Positions 24,176-33,331 of a DNA stretch of 64,000 nt are shown here, piece after piece. The position numbers and the translations under genes were made by a program. This stretch comes from Micromonospora rhizosphaerae (GTDB lineage Bacteria > Actinomycetota > Actinomycetes > Mycobacteriales > Micromonosporaceae): assembly GCF_900091465.1 (NCBI RefSeq), contig NZ_FMHV01000002.1, positions 2,790,001 through 2,854,000 of the forward strand, read 5' to 3'. Below the pieces are notes generated by a model. The model saw nothing but the letters and a program-made list of their open reading frames with translations, did no database searches and was not told the origin of the DNA. Position 1 is the stretch's first letter; each line of letters starts with the position of its first letter.

Positions 24176-24895
24176 TCACTCGTACTGCTCGGTGGGCGGC
24201 CTGATCCGTTGCCAGCTGTCGACCTCGAGGTACGGGATGTGGGAGTCGTTGATCCGGTCCTTGGCGGTGTGTGGGATCCAGCGGCCCCGCACCTGCACCC
24301 ACGAGTCCGAGGGGAGGCGGGGCACATCACCGCGAAGACCTATCTTGATGGGTACGCCATCGGCGGCGCAGCAGGCGAGGATGATGCGCGCGAGCATGGG
24401 CTGGCCGTCGGGGCCGGTGGCGATGAAGCCGGTGAGTTCGATCTCGCGGCCCCGCAGGGTGCGGCCCTCGTCGTAGATGGCGCGGTAGCCGTACTCGAGC
24501 AGGGTGAGCTTCGCCGGATCTCCTGGGCGCAGTGGCGGGTAGGCGATCTCCTCAGTGCGGGTCAGCGCGGAGCCCGCGCGGGCGACGGTGTCCGCGCCGA
24601 GGGCGGGCGGGGCGATCATGAGCAGCCCGAGAGCCGGCAGCCGGAGCAGCCAGCCGACCTTGTGGCCGGAGCGGCCATGGTGGTGGTCGTCGTCGCGCTC
24701 CGACCGATCGCCCGGCTGGTCGCGTAGTTCGTAGCGCAGGGTCATGACGGCGGCGGCGACCAGGAGCAGGGCGGCGGCGATCAGGAGTGGTCGCAGCCCC
24801 TGCTTGACGTAGCGCAGGTACGCGTCGGTCCAGGTGGCACGGAGGATGGCGCCGCCGAGAAGCAGCATGACCACGGCCTGGGCCGGTCGGTTCAC
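24176..24895 (-). CDS. TIGR03943-family membrane protein
   Basis: A 239-residue protein matching the TIGR03943 family, which is regularly encoded after a DUF318 permease, as here. Two N-terminal membrane helices (AVVMLLLGGAILRATW; LLIAAALLLVAAAVMTL) are followed by a His/Asp-rich cytoplasmic or external loop (RSERDDDHHHGRSGHK), a third helix, and a soluble OB-fold-like domain (EIELTGFIATGPDG...ILACCAADGVPIKIGLRG). The histidine loop suggests metal handling. GTG 24895 is chosen because it overlaps the permease stop (GTGA). Confidence 0.85.
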   Translation of the reverse strand: MNRPAQAVVMLLLGGAILRATWTDAYLRYVKQGLRPLLIAAALLLVAAAVMTLRYELRDQPGDRSERDDDHHHGRSGHKVGWLLRLPALGLLMIAPPALGADTVARAGSALTRTEEIAYPPLRPGDPAKLTLLEYGYRAIYDEGRTLRGREIELTGFIATGPDGQPMLARIILACCAADGVPIKIGLRGDVPRLPSDSWVQVRGRWIPHTAKDRINDSHIPYLEVDSWQRIRPPTEQYE

Positions 24896-25971
24896 CAGAG
24901 CACCGTCCCGAGTCCGGTCGCGACCAGCACGGCGAGGGCGAACGTCGCCGGCGCGAAGCGGGCGGCGAAGCGCCGGCCGAGGATGCCGGTCTGCATGGAG
25001 ATCAGTTTCAGGTCGATCATCGGGCCGACGACGAGGAACGCCAGCCGCGCGGTCAGGGAGAACTGGGACAGCGACGCGGCGACGAACGCGTCGGCCTCCG
25101 AGCAGATGGACAGCAGCAAGGCGAGCACGGCCAGAGCGAGCACGGAGAGCAGCGGTTGGGCCGCCAGGTTGTGTAGCACGGACGGGGGGACCGCCACGTT
25201 GATGGTGGCGGCCGCCATCGCCCCGACGACGAGGAAGCCGCCGGCATGGACGATGTCGTGCCGGCAGGCCGCCCAGAACGCCTCGATTCGGGGTAGGCCG
25301 TCGAGATGGGGACGGTGCGGCAGGCGGATCCACTCGGCGTGGCCCAGCCGAAGCCAGAGCCAGCCCATGAGCACCGCTACCGTCAGGCTGGCTCCGCCGC
25401 GAGCCGCCACCATCTCCGGGTTCTTCGGAAAGGCCACGGCCGTGGCGGTGAGCACGATCGGATTGATCGCCGGCGCAGCGAGCAGGAACGCCAGGGCGGC
25501 GGCGGGGGTGACCCCGCTACGGATGAGCGAGCCGGCGATCGGCACTGACCCGCACTCGCAGCCGGGAAGCACGACGCCGGCGACGCCGGCCACGGGGACC
25601 GCGAGCGCCGGGTGTCGAGGCAGGGCCCGGGTCCAGAACGACCGCGGTACGAACACCGCGATGACGGCCGAGAGAACCACGCCGAAGACGAGGAACGGCA
25701 CGGCCTGCACCAGCACGGACACGAACACCGTCAGCCAGGTCTGGACGCGCGGTCCGGCGAGCAGGTCGCCGATCTGCCGGTGCAGGACGGCGATGAGGAT
25801 CAGAACCACGAGGAGCGCGCTGACCGAGTCGATCGGCTCGTCCCCCACCCGCCGCAGCGGCGGATGGGTCGCGCCGTCAGGGGGTGACAGGTGGTCTGGC
25901 TCGGCCGGTGCGGCGGGGTCCGGCGTCGCCACCGGTGTGGCGGAGGGATCCATCGTGCTCAGGGCAACCAC
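24892..25971 (-). CDS. DUF318-family permease (YraQ/ArsP-like)
   Basis: A 359-residue permease with about eight helices after a Pro-rich cytoplasmic N-terminus. Family hallmarks are GVVLPGCECGSVPIAGSLI (with the conserved Cys pair), LAFLLAAPAINPIVL, and in the second half LLLSICSEADAFVAASL. Relatives include methylarsenite exporters and metal-linked permeases; the substrate here is not determinable. Together with the TIGR03943 protein it forms a two-gene operon. GTG 25971 has a close GGAG; ATG 25953 is an alternative. I searched the upstream region by eye for a zinc-repressor (Zur) palindrome and saw none. Confidence 0.87.
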   Translation of the reverse strand: MVALSTMDPSATPVATPDPAAPAEPDHLSPPDGATHPPLRRVGDEPIDSVSALLVVLILIAVLHRQIGDLLAGPRVQTWLTVFVSVLVQAVPFLVFGVVLSAVIAVFVPRSFWTRALPRHPALAVPVAGVAGVVLPGCECGSVPIAGSLIRSGVTPAAALAFLLAAPAINPIVLTATAVAFPKNPEMVAARGGASLTVAVLMGWLWLRLGHAEWIRLPHRPHLDGLPRIEAFWAACRHDIVHAGGFLVVGAMAAATINVAVPPSVLHNLAAQPLLSVLALAVLALLLSICSEADAFVAASLSQFSLTARLAFLVVGPMIDLKLISMQTGILGRRFAARFAPATFALAVLVATGLGTVLW

Positions 25972-26086
25972 CTACTCCGACGTCGACGGCATCTTAGCGT
26001 GATCGGATGGTCACCTGGAGTGTGGCTTGGTGAAAGGCCTGCCGCACGGAAGCAGATGCAGCAGCACGGCCTCAGCAACTGGTCGG

Positions 26087-27109
26087 CTACGGCACGCCGA
26101 GGGTGCCCGGGCGGTTGACCAGCAGGCCGTTGCGGTCTCCCGGCGGCGGGTTCGCGGCCCGGCGACGTTCCTGTTTCACACGATAAAGGCGCTGGTCAGC
26201 CACCTGCATCAGGGTCTGAAGGGTGCCCCCGTCCCGGGGAGCACTGGCCGCGCCGATGCTCACACCGGCACGCGCGCGCACCGCCGCGTCGATTCGGGTC
26301 ATGACGGTCCGGGCGGTGGCCTCGTCCGCGTCGACCAGGACGACGACGAACTCGTCACCGCCGACCCGTGCGATCGCGTCCTCGGCGCGCAGCACCTCGC
26401 GCGTCGCCGCCACGATCCACCGCAGCAGTTCGTCGCCGGCGGCATGCCCGAGGCGGTCGTTGACGAGCTTGAAGTCGTCCAGGTCCAGGCAGAGGATGGA
26501 CGGTCCGGGGCGACACCTTCTCCGGAACAGCGGCTCAGTGAACTCGGCCAGGCCGCGCCGGTTCAGGGCGCCGGTGAGCGGGTCCAGTGTCGCGAGAGAA
26601 CGTAGCTGTGAACGTTGCCGTGCCAGTTTCCGCGCCTGCGTGGAGCAGACCGAGATCAGCACGACCATGGCGGCGACGTAGATGAAGAGGTGACCGGGCC
26701 GAGTCGGTTCTCCGGTGACGGCCACGGCAAGGTAGGACCCGACAGTGAGCGCCTCGAGCGCGATCATCAGGCGCAGGTGTGGCATGTAGCTGGCGACGAA
26801 CACGGCGGTGGTCACGAAGCCCAGGGCGGCGGGTGAGGCGGCGCCGCCGTCCCAGTGCACGCTCGACGAGGCCACGATGAGCGTGACCAGCAGGATGGCG
26901 AACGAGACGCGGTAGCCGGCCGCCTTCGTGGTCACCGTCCTCGCTGCCCACAAGCCCGCGGTGCCAGCCCCCATTCCGCAGCCGTAGGCCGCGAGCATGA
27001 GGTCCCGGTTCGGCTGGCGGAGCGTCATGAGGCAGTAGATGACGCCGACCCCGTGCGAGACGACGTGCAAGGCCGCGCCGAGCTGCATCCTGCGGCGGCG
27101 CTCGTTCAC
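26087..27109 (-). CDS. membrane-bound GGDEF diguanylate cyclase
   Basis: A 340-residue protein with about six N-terminal membrane helices (residues about 10-170) and a C-terminal GGDEF domain (about 180-320). The active site RVGGDEFVVVLVDAD is intact, the DPLTGALNRRG start and the LDLDDFKLVNDRLGHAAGDELL metal/GTP-binding segment are present, and SIGAAS follows. It should make cyclic di-GMP; no EAL domain is fused. There is no RxxD inhibitory site at the usual place, so it may lack product inhibition. GTG 27109 has GAAGGA eight bases upstream; the frame continues to 27232 without support. Confidence 0.9.
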   Translation of the reverse strand: MNERRRRMQLGAALHVVSHGVGVIYCLMTLRQPNRDLMLAAYGCGMGAGTAGLWAARTVTTKAAGYRVSFAILLVTLIVASSSVHWDGGAASPAALGFVTTAVFVASYMPHLRLMIALEALTVGSYLAVAVTGEPTRPGHLFIYVAAMVVLISVCSTQARKLARQRSQLRSLATLDPLTGALNRRGLAEFTEPLFRRRCRPGPSILCLDLDDFKLVNDRLGHAAGDELLRWIVAATREVLRAEDAIARVGGDEFVVVLVDADEATARTVMTRIDAAVRARAGVSIGAASAPRDGGTLQTLMQVADQRLYRVKQERRRAANPPPGDRNGLLVNRPGTLGVP

Positions 27110-27560
27110 CCGATTGTCCTTCGCACCACTGCACCCCTGACGACGGCTCCAGGTGACGTAAGAGCGAAAGTCGGTCGAAGTGGCGATGTCGGTGGTCCGT
27201 GCCGAGGCCGCTCCGACGTGGCACTTTGCCACTTCGACATTGAATGTTGCGCATTAGTTCACAGTCAATACCCGAGTCGGCAACCCTGTCCGGTCGGTAC
27301 GTTCCTGTAGCGCATCCCGCCACGCTCGGTCACCGGTTGGTCGCTCGGGCCTCCGGCTTGATCCAGCCGAAGGTGCGCTCCACCGCGCGCTGCCAGGTCT
27401 CCCGTTCCTCGGCGCGAACGTTAGTAGACACCGACTAGCGAGGACGAGCCGGAGCCGGGCAACCTGGCTACCGAGACGGTTTCGGCCAGGTCCGAGTTCG
27501 CCTGCGTCTGACATCCGCCGACTTGCATCCTCGCGACGAACAAAGAAGGAGACACCTCGC
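27110..27560. other. 451-bp intergenic region, GGDEF gene to glpK
   Basis: It holds the divergent upstream regions of the GGDEF gene and glpK and the kinase remnant at 27330-27431. Between 27110 and 27329, and between 27432 and 27550, I see no open frame with support and no clear promoter. Confidence 0.4.
27330..27431 (-). pseudogene. C-terminal remnant of a glycerol-kinase-like gene
   Basis: A 33-residue frame reads [33 protein letters not shown] then stop. The block [14 protein letters not shown] closely resembles the last residues of glycerol kinases; the intact glpK just downstream ends [17 protein letters not shown]. An in-frame stop lies right upstream of the GTG, so only the last few per cent of the gene survives, in opposite orientation to glpK. 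It is probably the relic of a second glycerol/FGGY kinase gene. The match is short, so chance similarity is possible. Confidence 0.45.
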
Positions 27561-29078
27561 ATGGCTGACTTCGTCGGCGCCGTAGACCAGGGCACCACCA
27601 GCACGCGCTTCATGATCTTTGATCACGGCGGCAACGAGGTCGGCCGCCACCAGCTCGAACACCAGCAGATCCTGGCGCAGGCCGGCTGGGTGGAGCACAA
27701 TCCCCTGGAGATCTGGGAGCGGACCCAGACGGTCATTCAGACCGCGATGAACGCCCGCGGCCTGGCCGCCTCCGACCTCGCCGCGCTCGGCATCACCAAC
27801 CAGCGCGAGACCACTGTGGTGTGGAACCGCCGGACCGGCCGGCCCTACTACAACGCCATCGTCTGGCAGGACACCCGCACCGACCGCATCGCTGCGGCCC
27901 TCGAACGCGAGGGCAAGGGCGACGTCATCCGGCGCAAAGCCGGCCTCCCGCCGGCGACGTACTTCTCCGCCGGGAAGATCCAGTGGATCCTCGAGAACGT
28001 CGACGGGGTGCGCGAGGCCGCCGAGCGCGGCGAGGCGGTCTTCGGCAACACCGACACCTGGCTGCTGTGGAACCTCACCGGCGGCATCGAGGGCGGGGTG
28101 CACGTCACCGACCCCACCAACGCCAGCCGCACCATGCTCATGAACCTGGAGACGCTGGACTGGGACGACGAATTGCTGTCGTTCTTCAACATCCCCCGCG
28201 CCATGCTGCCGCAGATCCGGCCGTCGTCCGACCCGCGCTCGTACGGGAGCACGGCGCCGCACGGCCCGTTCACCGGCCCGGTCCCGCTCACCGGCGACCT
28301 GGGTGACCAGCAGGCCGCTACGGTCGGGCAGGTCTGCTTCGCCCCCGGCGAGGGGAAGAACACCTATGGCACGGGCAACTTCATGCTCCTCAACACCGGT
28401 ACGGAGATCGTGCGGTCGAAGGCGGGGCTGCTCACCACGGTGTGCTACCAGTTCGGCGCGGAGGCGCCGGTGTACGCGCTCGAAGGCTCGATCGCGGTCA
28501 CCGGCTCGGCCGTGCAGTGGCTGCGCGACCAGCTAAAGATCATCAGCAGCGCCGCCCAGAGCGAGATCCTGGCCAGCCAGGTGGAGGACAACGGCGGGGT
28601 GTACTTCGTGCCTGCGTTCTCCGGCCTGTTCGCCCCGTACTGGCGCTCCGACGCCCGCGGCGCGATCGTCGGCCTCTCCCGGTTCAACACCGACGCCCAC
28701 ATCGCCCGGGCAACCCTCGAGTCCATCTGCTACCAGAGCCGCGACGTGGCCGAGGCCATGGAGCAGGACTCCGGGGTGCACCTGGAGTGTCTCAAGGTCG
28801 ACGGCGGCGTCACCGTCAACGACCTGTGCATGCAGATGCAGGCGGACATCCTCGGCGTGCCGGTCAGCCGGCCGGTGGTCGCCGAGACCACCGCGCTCGG
28901 CGCGGCGTACGCCGCCGGCCTCGCCGTCGGGCTCTGGAAGAACACCGACGAGCTGCGCGAGAACTGGAACGAGAGCCGGCGCTGGCAGCCGGCCTGGTCG
29001 CCGGAGCAGCGCGAGAACGGCTACGCCCGATGGAAGAAGGCGGTCCAGCGCACCCTCGACTGGGTCGACGTGGACTGA
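27561..29078 (+). CDS. glpK: glycerol kinase
   Basis: A 505-residue FGGY kinase with typical GlpK sequence throughout: ATP-binding [19 protein letters not shown] (6-24), [26 protein letters not shown] region, [13 protein letters not shown], and the C-terminal [20 protein letters not shown]. It phosphorylates glycerol to sn-glycerol 3-phosphate in the cytoplasm. Length is normal. The ATG follows AAGGAGA. Neither a glycerol facilitator (glpF) nor a dehydrogenase (glpD) lies beside it. A strong hairpin terminator follows at 29104. Confidence 0.96.
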   Translation: MADFVGAVDQGTTSTRFMIFDHGGNEVGRHQLEHQQILAQAGWVEHNPLEIWERTQTVIQTAMNARGLAASDLAALGITNQRETTVVWNRRTGRPYYNAIVWQDTRTDRIAAALEREGKGDVIRRKAGLPPATYFSAGKIQWILENVDGVREAAERGEAVFGNTDTWLLWNLTGGIEGGVHVTDPTNASRTMLMNLETLDWDDELLSFFNIPRAMLPQIRPSSDPRSYGSTAPHGPFTGPVPLTGDLGDQQAATVGQVCFAPGEGKNTYGTGNFMLLNTGTEIVRSKAGLLTTVCYQFGAEAPVYALEGSIAVTGSAVQWLRDQLKIISSAAQSEILASQVEDNGGVYFVPAFSGLFAPYWRSDARGAIVGLSRFNTDAHIARATLESICYQSRDVAEAMEQDSGVHLECLKVDGGVTVNDLCMQMQADILGVPVSRPVVAETTALGAAYAAGLAVGLWKNTDELRENWNESRRWQPAWSPEQRENGYARWKKAVQRTLDWVDVD

Positions 29079-29103
29079 CGGGCGCCCCAATTCAACGATC
29101 ACC

Positions 29104-29132
29104 GGGCGGCCGGCGTCCGTCGCCGGCCGCCC
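29104..29132 (+). terminator. hairpin terminator of glpK
   Basis: GGGCGGCCGGCG and CGCCGGCCGCCC form a perfect 12-bp stem around the loop TCCGT, 26 bp after the glpK stop. Confidence 0.85.
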
Positions 29133-29262
29133 CCACCCCTTCCAGGAGAGAGAAGACGCGCTGTCCTCGCTGGCCCCGGAGTCCGCTTCGCATCCTGGTC
29201 GATCTTGAGACTCGGGCTCGTCGCCGCTGAGCGTATGTTGGGAGCGGCGCTGAGGGGATGCC

Positions 29263-29496
29263 GTGATCCCGATACTGATCGTGTTCGGCCTGGTATTCGG
29301 ACGCTGGTGGCGGCTGTCAATCATCGCCGCCGCTCTGGCATGGCCAGGCTTGCTCGTCGCTGCCGACGTGATGGATGTCGAGCCGGGGTTGCTCGGCGCA
29401 TCCGGGCTGGCCATCGCCAACACCGGCGTAGGCGTGTTGGTCCATCAAGGCATCGTGCGAATGATCCGGAAATTGCGGGGTTGGGCTTCCCCCTGA
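29263..29496 (+). CDS. small hydrophobic membrane protein
   Basis: A 77-residue protein with two to three hydrophobic segments (IPILIVFGLVFGRWWRL; LSIIAAALAWPGLLVAADV; ASGLAIANTGVGVLVHQGIV) and a basic C-terminus (RMIRKLRGWASP). The GTG has GAGGGG five bases upstream. I do not recognise a family. It precedes a GNAT gene by 45 bp on the same strand and may be cotranscribed with it. Confidence 0.6.
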   Translation: MIPILIVFGLVFGRWWRLSIIAAALAWPGLLVAADVMDVEPGLLGASGLAIANTGVGVLVHQGIVRMIRKLRGWASP

Positions 29497-29541
29497 GGTT
29501 CAGGCCCCTCAATCCCTGGACGGCTGGTCCAGACTGCCGAT

Positions 29542-29985
29542 ATGGACGTGGAGCTGAGGGTTGTGCGCTCGGACGATGCAGCTCGCTTGGCCGCACTGCT
29601 GACCCAGCTCGGCTACCCGGTCCAGGAACCCGAGGTGACTGAACGATTGACCTACTGGTTCGGAGACCCCGCGAGCCTCCTCATCGGAGCCGACGTCCGT
29701 GGCGACCTTGCCGGCGTTGCCGCCCTGCACGTCATTCCGATGCTGGAAGCCACGGGCAGGTGGGCCCGTCTCGCCGCGTTGGTTGTCGACGAGAGGTACC
29801 GGGGCAAGGGCGTCGGACGAAGCCTGGTGGAGGCTGCCGAAACCCGAGCCCGAGAGATGGGATGTCGGTACATGGAGATCGCTAGCAGCCGTCGGCGCGT
29901 CCAGGCTCATCGGTTCTACCGCAGCCTGGGATATGAGGATGTCTGTGAGAGATCCGCTCGCTTCATCAAGTACCTGCTGCGGTAG
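29542..29985 (+). CDS. GNAT-family N-acetyltransferase
   Basis: A 147-residue acetyltransferase. The acetyl-CoA pyrophosphate-binding motif A is visible in LAALVVDERYRGKGVGRSLVEAAE (R-x-x-G-x-G/A type), followed by the motif B region HRFYRSLGYEDV. It would transfer an acetyl group from acetyl-CoA to an amine or protein; substrate unknown. The length is that of a single GNAT domain. Confidence 0.88.
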   Translation: MDVELRVVRSDDAARLAALLTQLGYPVQEPEVTERLTYWFGDPASLLIGADVRGDLAGVAALHVIPMLEATGRWARLAALVVDERYRGKGVGRSLVEAAETRAREMGCRYMEIASSRRRVQAHRFYRSLGYEDVCERSARFIKYLLR

Positions 29986-30148
29986 TCGCGCGACCGGCGG
30001 ACGATGAGCCGATCTCACCAGGCCTGCTTACCGCCGAACCTCGCCGCCCTGGCGCAGCCCCGCTCCCCACCAGCACCACTGTAGAGGGAACGGCATAGAT
30101 CCCCCGACAGTACGTGTTTCCAGCGAGGGGGCGGCCCGACACCCGGCG

Positions 30149-30487
30149 TCAGCCCAGTTCGCCCTCCAGCCATTGCAGGACATCGGAGGTCACCGGGTCG
30201 GTAATATCGGCGAACTCGTCATGTTTCTTCAGGAACTTGGCCACGTAGGGGCAGACGGGCACGATCCGCTTCCCGGAGGCGCGCACGTCGGTGAGCGCCT
30301 CCTGGACCAGCTGAGCGGCCAGGCCCTGGCCGGCGAAGGCGTCGTCGACTTCGGTGTGGAAGAAGACCCGTTGCTGACCGCGGTCGCGGTACGCGGTCAG
30401 GCCGGCGCGCTTACCGTCGACCAGGATCTCGTACCGATGCTTGGCATCGACCCGCTCGACGATCGCAGCGGCAGACGGCTGGCTCAT
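30149..30487 (-). CDS. GCN5-like N-acetyltransferase (YidJ/COG2388 type)
   Basis: A 112-residue minimal acetyltransferase of the COG2388 type: YEILVDGKRAGLTAYRDRGQQRVFFHTEVDDAFAGQGLAAQLV contains the shortened acetyl-CoA-binding loop, and RIVPVCPYVAKFLKKH is the characteristic C-terminal CPYV segment. It overlaps the pirin gene stop by four bases (ATGA) and is the second gene of that operon. Its substrate is unknown. Confidence 0.87.
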   Translation of the reverse strand: MSQPSAAAIVERVDAKHRYEILVDGKRAGLTAYRDRGQQRVFFHTEVDDAFAGQGLAAQLVQEALTDVRASGKRIVPVCPYVAKFLKKHDEFADITDPVTSDVLQWLEGELG

Positions 30488-31500
30488 GGGGTTCCTTTCG
30501 AACGGAGCCGGCGCGGAGGATTCCGGCGCGGCATGATGGTGGCATTAGGCAGGGCGGGCGCCCGAAGGCGGTCCCCCGGATATCCCTTGACGACGCCGAA
30601 GCGGTCGGAGGACGCCTCCCAGTCTGCTCGGGCCTGGACGATGTCCTCGTGGGTGCGGCCGATGAAGTTCCACCACATGACGATCTCCTCCTCGAACGGA
30701 GTGCCGCCGAGCAGGATCGTCCGCGCCGGGCCGTCCGACATGTTCGCCAGCGCCAGGGTGCCGGCGCCGGGGCCGACATAGCCCAGTTCCGCCGGGCGTA
30801 GCAGGGTGTCGGCCACGCGTACGTGCCCGCTGTCCACGAGAAGGCCGTGCTCGAAGCTGGTCTCCACGGCGAGTGTGATCGCCGCACGCGGTTCGAGGGT
30901 GATCTCGGCGCCGAGCAGCGGTGTGAACGTCCGCACCGGGGAAGCGTCCTCGGCGAGCGAGCCCAGGAATACCCTGATCTCGGCCCCGTCGACCTGCACG
31001 GGTACGGGTACGTAGTGCTGAAAGTCCCGGGCAGCGTTGCGGTGCTCTTCGGGCAGGGCCACCCACAACTGGACGCCGTGGATGATGGTGGCGTGCGGAG
31101 TGGAGACCTCCGAGTGGGCGATGCCGTACCCGCCCGTCATGAGGTTCAGCTCACCGGGCCGGATGAAGGCGTGACTGCCCAGACTGTCGCGGTGCTCGAT
31201 CTCCCCGCTGAACAGCCAGCTCACCGTCTGCAGGCCGGTGTGCGGATGCGGGGGGACCTCCATGCCACCGGTCGCGGTGACGTCGTCGGGACCGTAGTGA
31301 TCAGCGAAGCACCAGGCTCCGATCAACGTACGGGCCCGCTGCGGCAGCGTCCGCCGCACGGACATCGCCCGCAGCCCGCCCAGGGGTACCTCCCGCGGGG
31401 AAAGCACGTCGACCCGCGGCGCCTCAGCCGGCCGCCGGGCGTCCGCCAGCTTGTAGCGCGGATCACCGGGATCCTGTTGTTGAGGGACGTGCAGTGACAT
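30484..31500 (-). CDS. pirin family protein
   Basis: A 338-residue bicupin of the pirin family. The metal-binding residues are visible in PPHPHTGLQTVSWLFSGEIEHRDSLG and, after GGYGIAHSEVS, in the conserved second part. Some bacterial pirins are iron-dependent quercetinases or redox-sensing regulators; which applies here is unknown. ATG 31500 is chosen for AAAGG eight bases upstream; the frame extends nine codons further without support. It is divergent from a MarR gene, which probably regulates it, and is coupled to the GCN5-like gene. Confidence 0.9.
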   Translation of the reverse strand: MSLHVPQQQDPGDPRYKLADARRPAEAPRVDVLSPREVPLGGLRAMSVRRTLPQRARTLIGAWCFADHYGPDDVTATGGMEVPPHPHTGLQTVSWLFSGEIEHRDSLGSHAFIRPGELNLMTGGYGIAHSEVSTPHATIIHGVQLWVALPEEHRNAARDFQHYVPVPVQVDGAEIRVFLGSLAEDASPVRTFTPLLGAEITLEPRAAITLAVETSFEHGLLVDSGHVRVADTLLRPAELGYVGPGAGTLALANMSDGPARTILLGGTPFEEEIVMWWNFIGRTHEDIVQARADWEASSDRFGVVKGYPGDRLRAPALPNATIMPRRNPPRRLRSKGTP

Positions 31501-31637
31501 TGCGATACCTTTCCGAGGGGGCTGCAAGGTATGTGGTGCCTACATGTCTCAACTCTCGTCCATCGGATCGCTGTCGCGGACAGGTAAATGCTCGGCGCCT
31601 GGCAGATATTTCTGCAAGGGTAGGTGACTGGCGACAC

Positions 31638-31659
31638 AGCTGATCGGAACAGCTAATCT
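31638..31659. promoter_or_regulatory. candidate MarR operator and -10 box
   Basis: AGCTG-7 bp-CAGCT (31638-31654) abuts TAATCT (31654-31659), which lies seven bases before the marR-type ATG 31667 and could give a leaderless message. A second imperfect palindrome, GCAGATATTTCTGC, is at 31602-31615. Either could be the autoregulatory site controlling the divergent pirin and MarR genes. Confidence 0.4.
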
Positions 31660-31666
31660 GCTGGGC

Positions 31667-32164
31667 ATGAGCGCAGCGGATGTGCCGATCGAGCGACGGC
31701 GACCCGGCGCCGCCGCGGGCGGGCCGATCAGCCACGCGATCTTCCGGCTGGCCCGGATCCACAGAATGACCGCCGGACAACTGCTCCGCGAGGTCGGGCT
31801 CCACCCCGGCCAGGAACTGCTGATGATGCGACTGTGGGAGTCAGGGCCGCAGCGTCAGACCGATCTCGCCGACGAGTTCGACACCGACTCGGCCAGCATG
31901 ACCCGCACCGTGCAGCGCCTCGAACGGGCCGGCTACGTACGCCGCGTCCCGGACCCCGACGACCGCCGCGCAACCCGCGTGGAACCCACCCCGGCCAGCC
32001 TTGTCCTCCGCAAGCAGGTCGAACGCATCTGGGCAGACCTCGAACGCCGTACGGTCGGCCGGATGGCCCCGGACGAACAACGCGATGCGCTCCGCATCGT
32101 GCACCAACTGGAAGACAACCTCACAGCGCACGAGCCGGACTCCGAGCGCAGCGTCAGCCGTTAG
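31667..32164 (+). CDS. MarR-family transcriptional regulator
   Basis: A 165-residue regulator with a winged helix: QTDLADEFDTDSASMTRTVQRLERAGYVRRVPDPDDRRATRVEPTP (about 55-105) contains the recognition helix and the DxRxxxV wing typical of MarR. Flanking helices would form the dimer interface. It is divergent from the pirin operon with 166 bp between starts, the usual arrangement for a regulator of its neighbour, possibly responding to oxidants or phenolics. No ribosome site precedes the ATG. Confidence 0.9.
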   Translation: MSAADVPIERRRPGAAAGGPISHAIFRLARIHRMTAGQLLREVGLHPGQELLMMRLWESGPQRQTDLADEFDTDSASMTRTVQRLERAGYVRRVPDPDDRRATRVEPTPASLVLRKQVERIWADLERRTVGRMAPDEQRDALRIVHQLEDNLTAHEPDSERSVSR

Positions 32165-32383
32165 CAACTCGCACTGCGCGGGAAGATCCGAAAGGATGGA
32201 TGGCTCGCCGTCTGGCACCAGGACTCGACGAATGACTGGTGTTTCGTCGGGTAGGCGGGCCCGCAGTACGCGAAGGCTCCAGCCGGGAGAACGCGGTACG
32301 CCGTCGCCGCCCGGGCCAGCCCACCACGGTTCGGTACCGATCGTCACGGCTGAACTGCCTGCGACCAGAAGGGATGGCTTGCG

Positions 32384-32506
32384 ATGAAGGTCCGAAGCTC
32401 GCTGCGAGGGCTGAAGCGGAAGATGAACTCGATGGTGGTACGCCGAAGGGGCAAGGTCTTCGTGATCAACAAGGCCAACCCGCGGCAGAAGGCCCGCCAG
32501 GGCTGA
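32384..32506 (+). CDS. rpmJ: 50S ribosomal protein bL36, zinc-independent (C-minus) paralogue
   Basis: Forty codons read [20 protein letters not shown] followed by [20 protein letters not shown]. This is bL36 of the long, cysteine-free type, which replaces the four-cysteine zinc-binding form under zinc limitation. The GAAGGGA ribosome site is about ten bases upstream. A stand-alone second rpmJ gene outside the ribosomal operons is typical of this paralogue. In other actinobacteria such genes are often repressed by Zur; I could not see a Zur-box-like palindrome in the 219 bp upstream. Confidence 0.9.
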   Translation: MKVRSSLRGLKRKMNSMVVRRRGKVFVINKANPRQKARQG

Positions 32507-32525
32507 GGAGGGCCCGGCGCCGCCC

Positions 32526-33107
32526 CTACGTCGTCCGACTGGGCGTCTGGAGCCAGGCGAGCGGCTGGCCGGACAGTGCGGCGTCGGCGAGGCGCTGGGC
32601 GGACCGGGTCTGGAGAGCGGCACATGAGCTATCGATCCACCGCTGAACGTTGTCCACGCCCTGGTGGCGGTACTCCACTGCCTGAACCAGGCACTCCAGC
32701 TTGTCGGCGTCCCGGGCGACGACGGCTTCCCGGGTCTCGCCCGCCTCGTACTCGGCGACAGCGGCGGTGATGACCTCAGCCACCGCCGGGGGGCAGGCAG
32801 CCACCTGATCGGCGGTGACGGCCGTGTTCGGTGCGGCCGTCAGATAGTGCTTGGCGATGTGTGGGATGTCGGTGACCCGGGTTTCCTGCGTGTCATGCAG
32901 CACGCACATCATCGACACCCGGGCGGGATCGGCGCCTTCCATGGCGGCCAGCATCATGCCGATCAGCGCGGTCCGGAACGAGTGCTCCGCGATCGACTCC
33001 GGGTGCTTGACTCCCGCGAACCACCACCCGGTCCGGGCTGCTCGCTTGAGCACGCCGGCTTCGAAGATGAAGGTCATCGCGCCGGTGAGGTGCTGGTCGT
33101 CGCTCAT
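32526..33107 (-). CDS. HD-domain phosphohydrolase (YfbR/HDDC2-like)
   Basis: A 193-residue HD protein of the kind that includes YfbR-like 5'-deoxynucleotidases. Metal-binding residues are visible: His in VKHPESIAEHSFRTAL, the HD pair in CVLHDTQETRVTDIPH, and the distal Asp in VVARDADKLECLVQ. It probably dephosphorylates nucleoside monophosphates. ATG 33107 begins at MSDDQHLTGAMTF; the frame is open far upstream but that part is a shadow of intergenic sequence. It is convergent with the bL36 gene, 19 bp apart. Confidence 0.87.
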   Translation of the reverse strand: MSDDQHLTGAMTFIFEAGVLKRAARTGWWFAGVKHPESIAEHSFRTALIGMMLAAMEGADPARVSMMCVLHDTQETRVTDIPHIAKHYLTAAPNTAVTADQVAACPPAVAEVITAAVAEYEAGETREAVVARDADKLECLVQAVEYRHQGVDNVQRWIDSSCAALQTRSAQRLADAALSGQPLAWLQTPSRTT

Positions 33108-33331
33108 CTGGTCGTCCCTGTGCCGGAAAGCCCGCCGGTGCGCGGGCCGTAGATGATAGACGTTAGTTCCCGGCGGGGCTGCTCCGAGACCTGAATCGCC
33201 ATCCAGCGGGGCGAGCCGGCCAGTGCGACCGCCGGAGGAACTCTCAGGCCGTCGGCGCGACGGCATGGGCAGGCCGGGCGCGCGGACCTCGGTGGCGGCC
33301 GGCGTCCGCCGCACATCCGCCCGCCGGTCCG

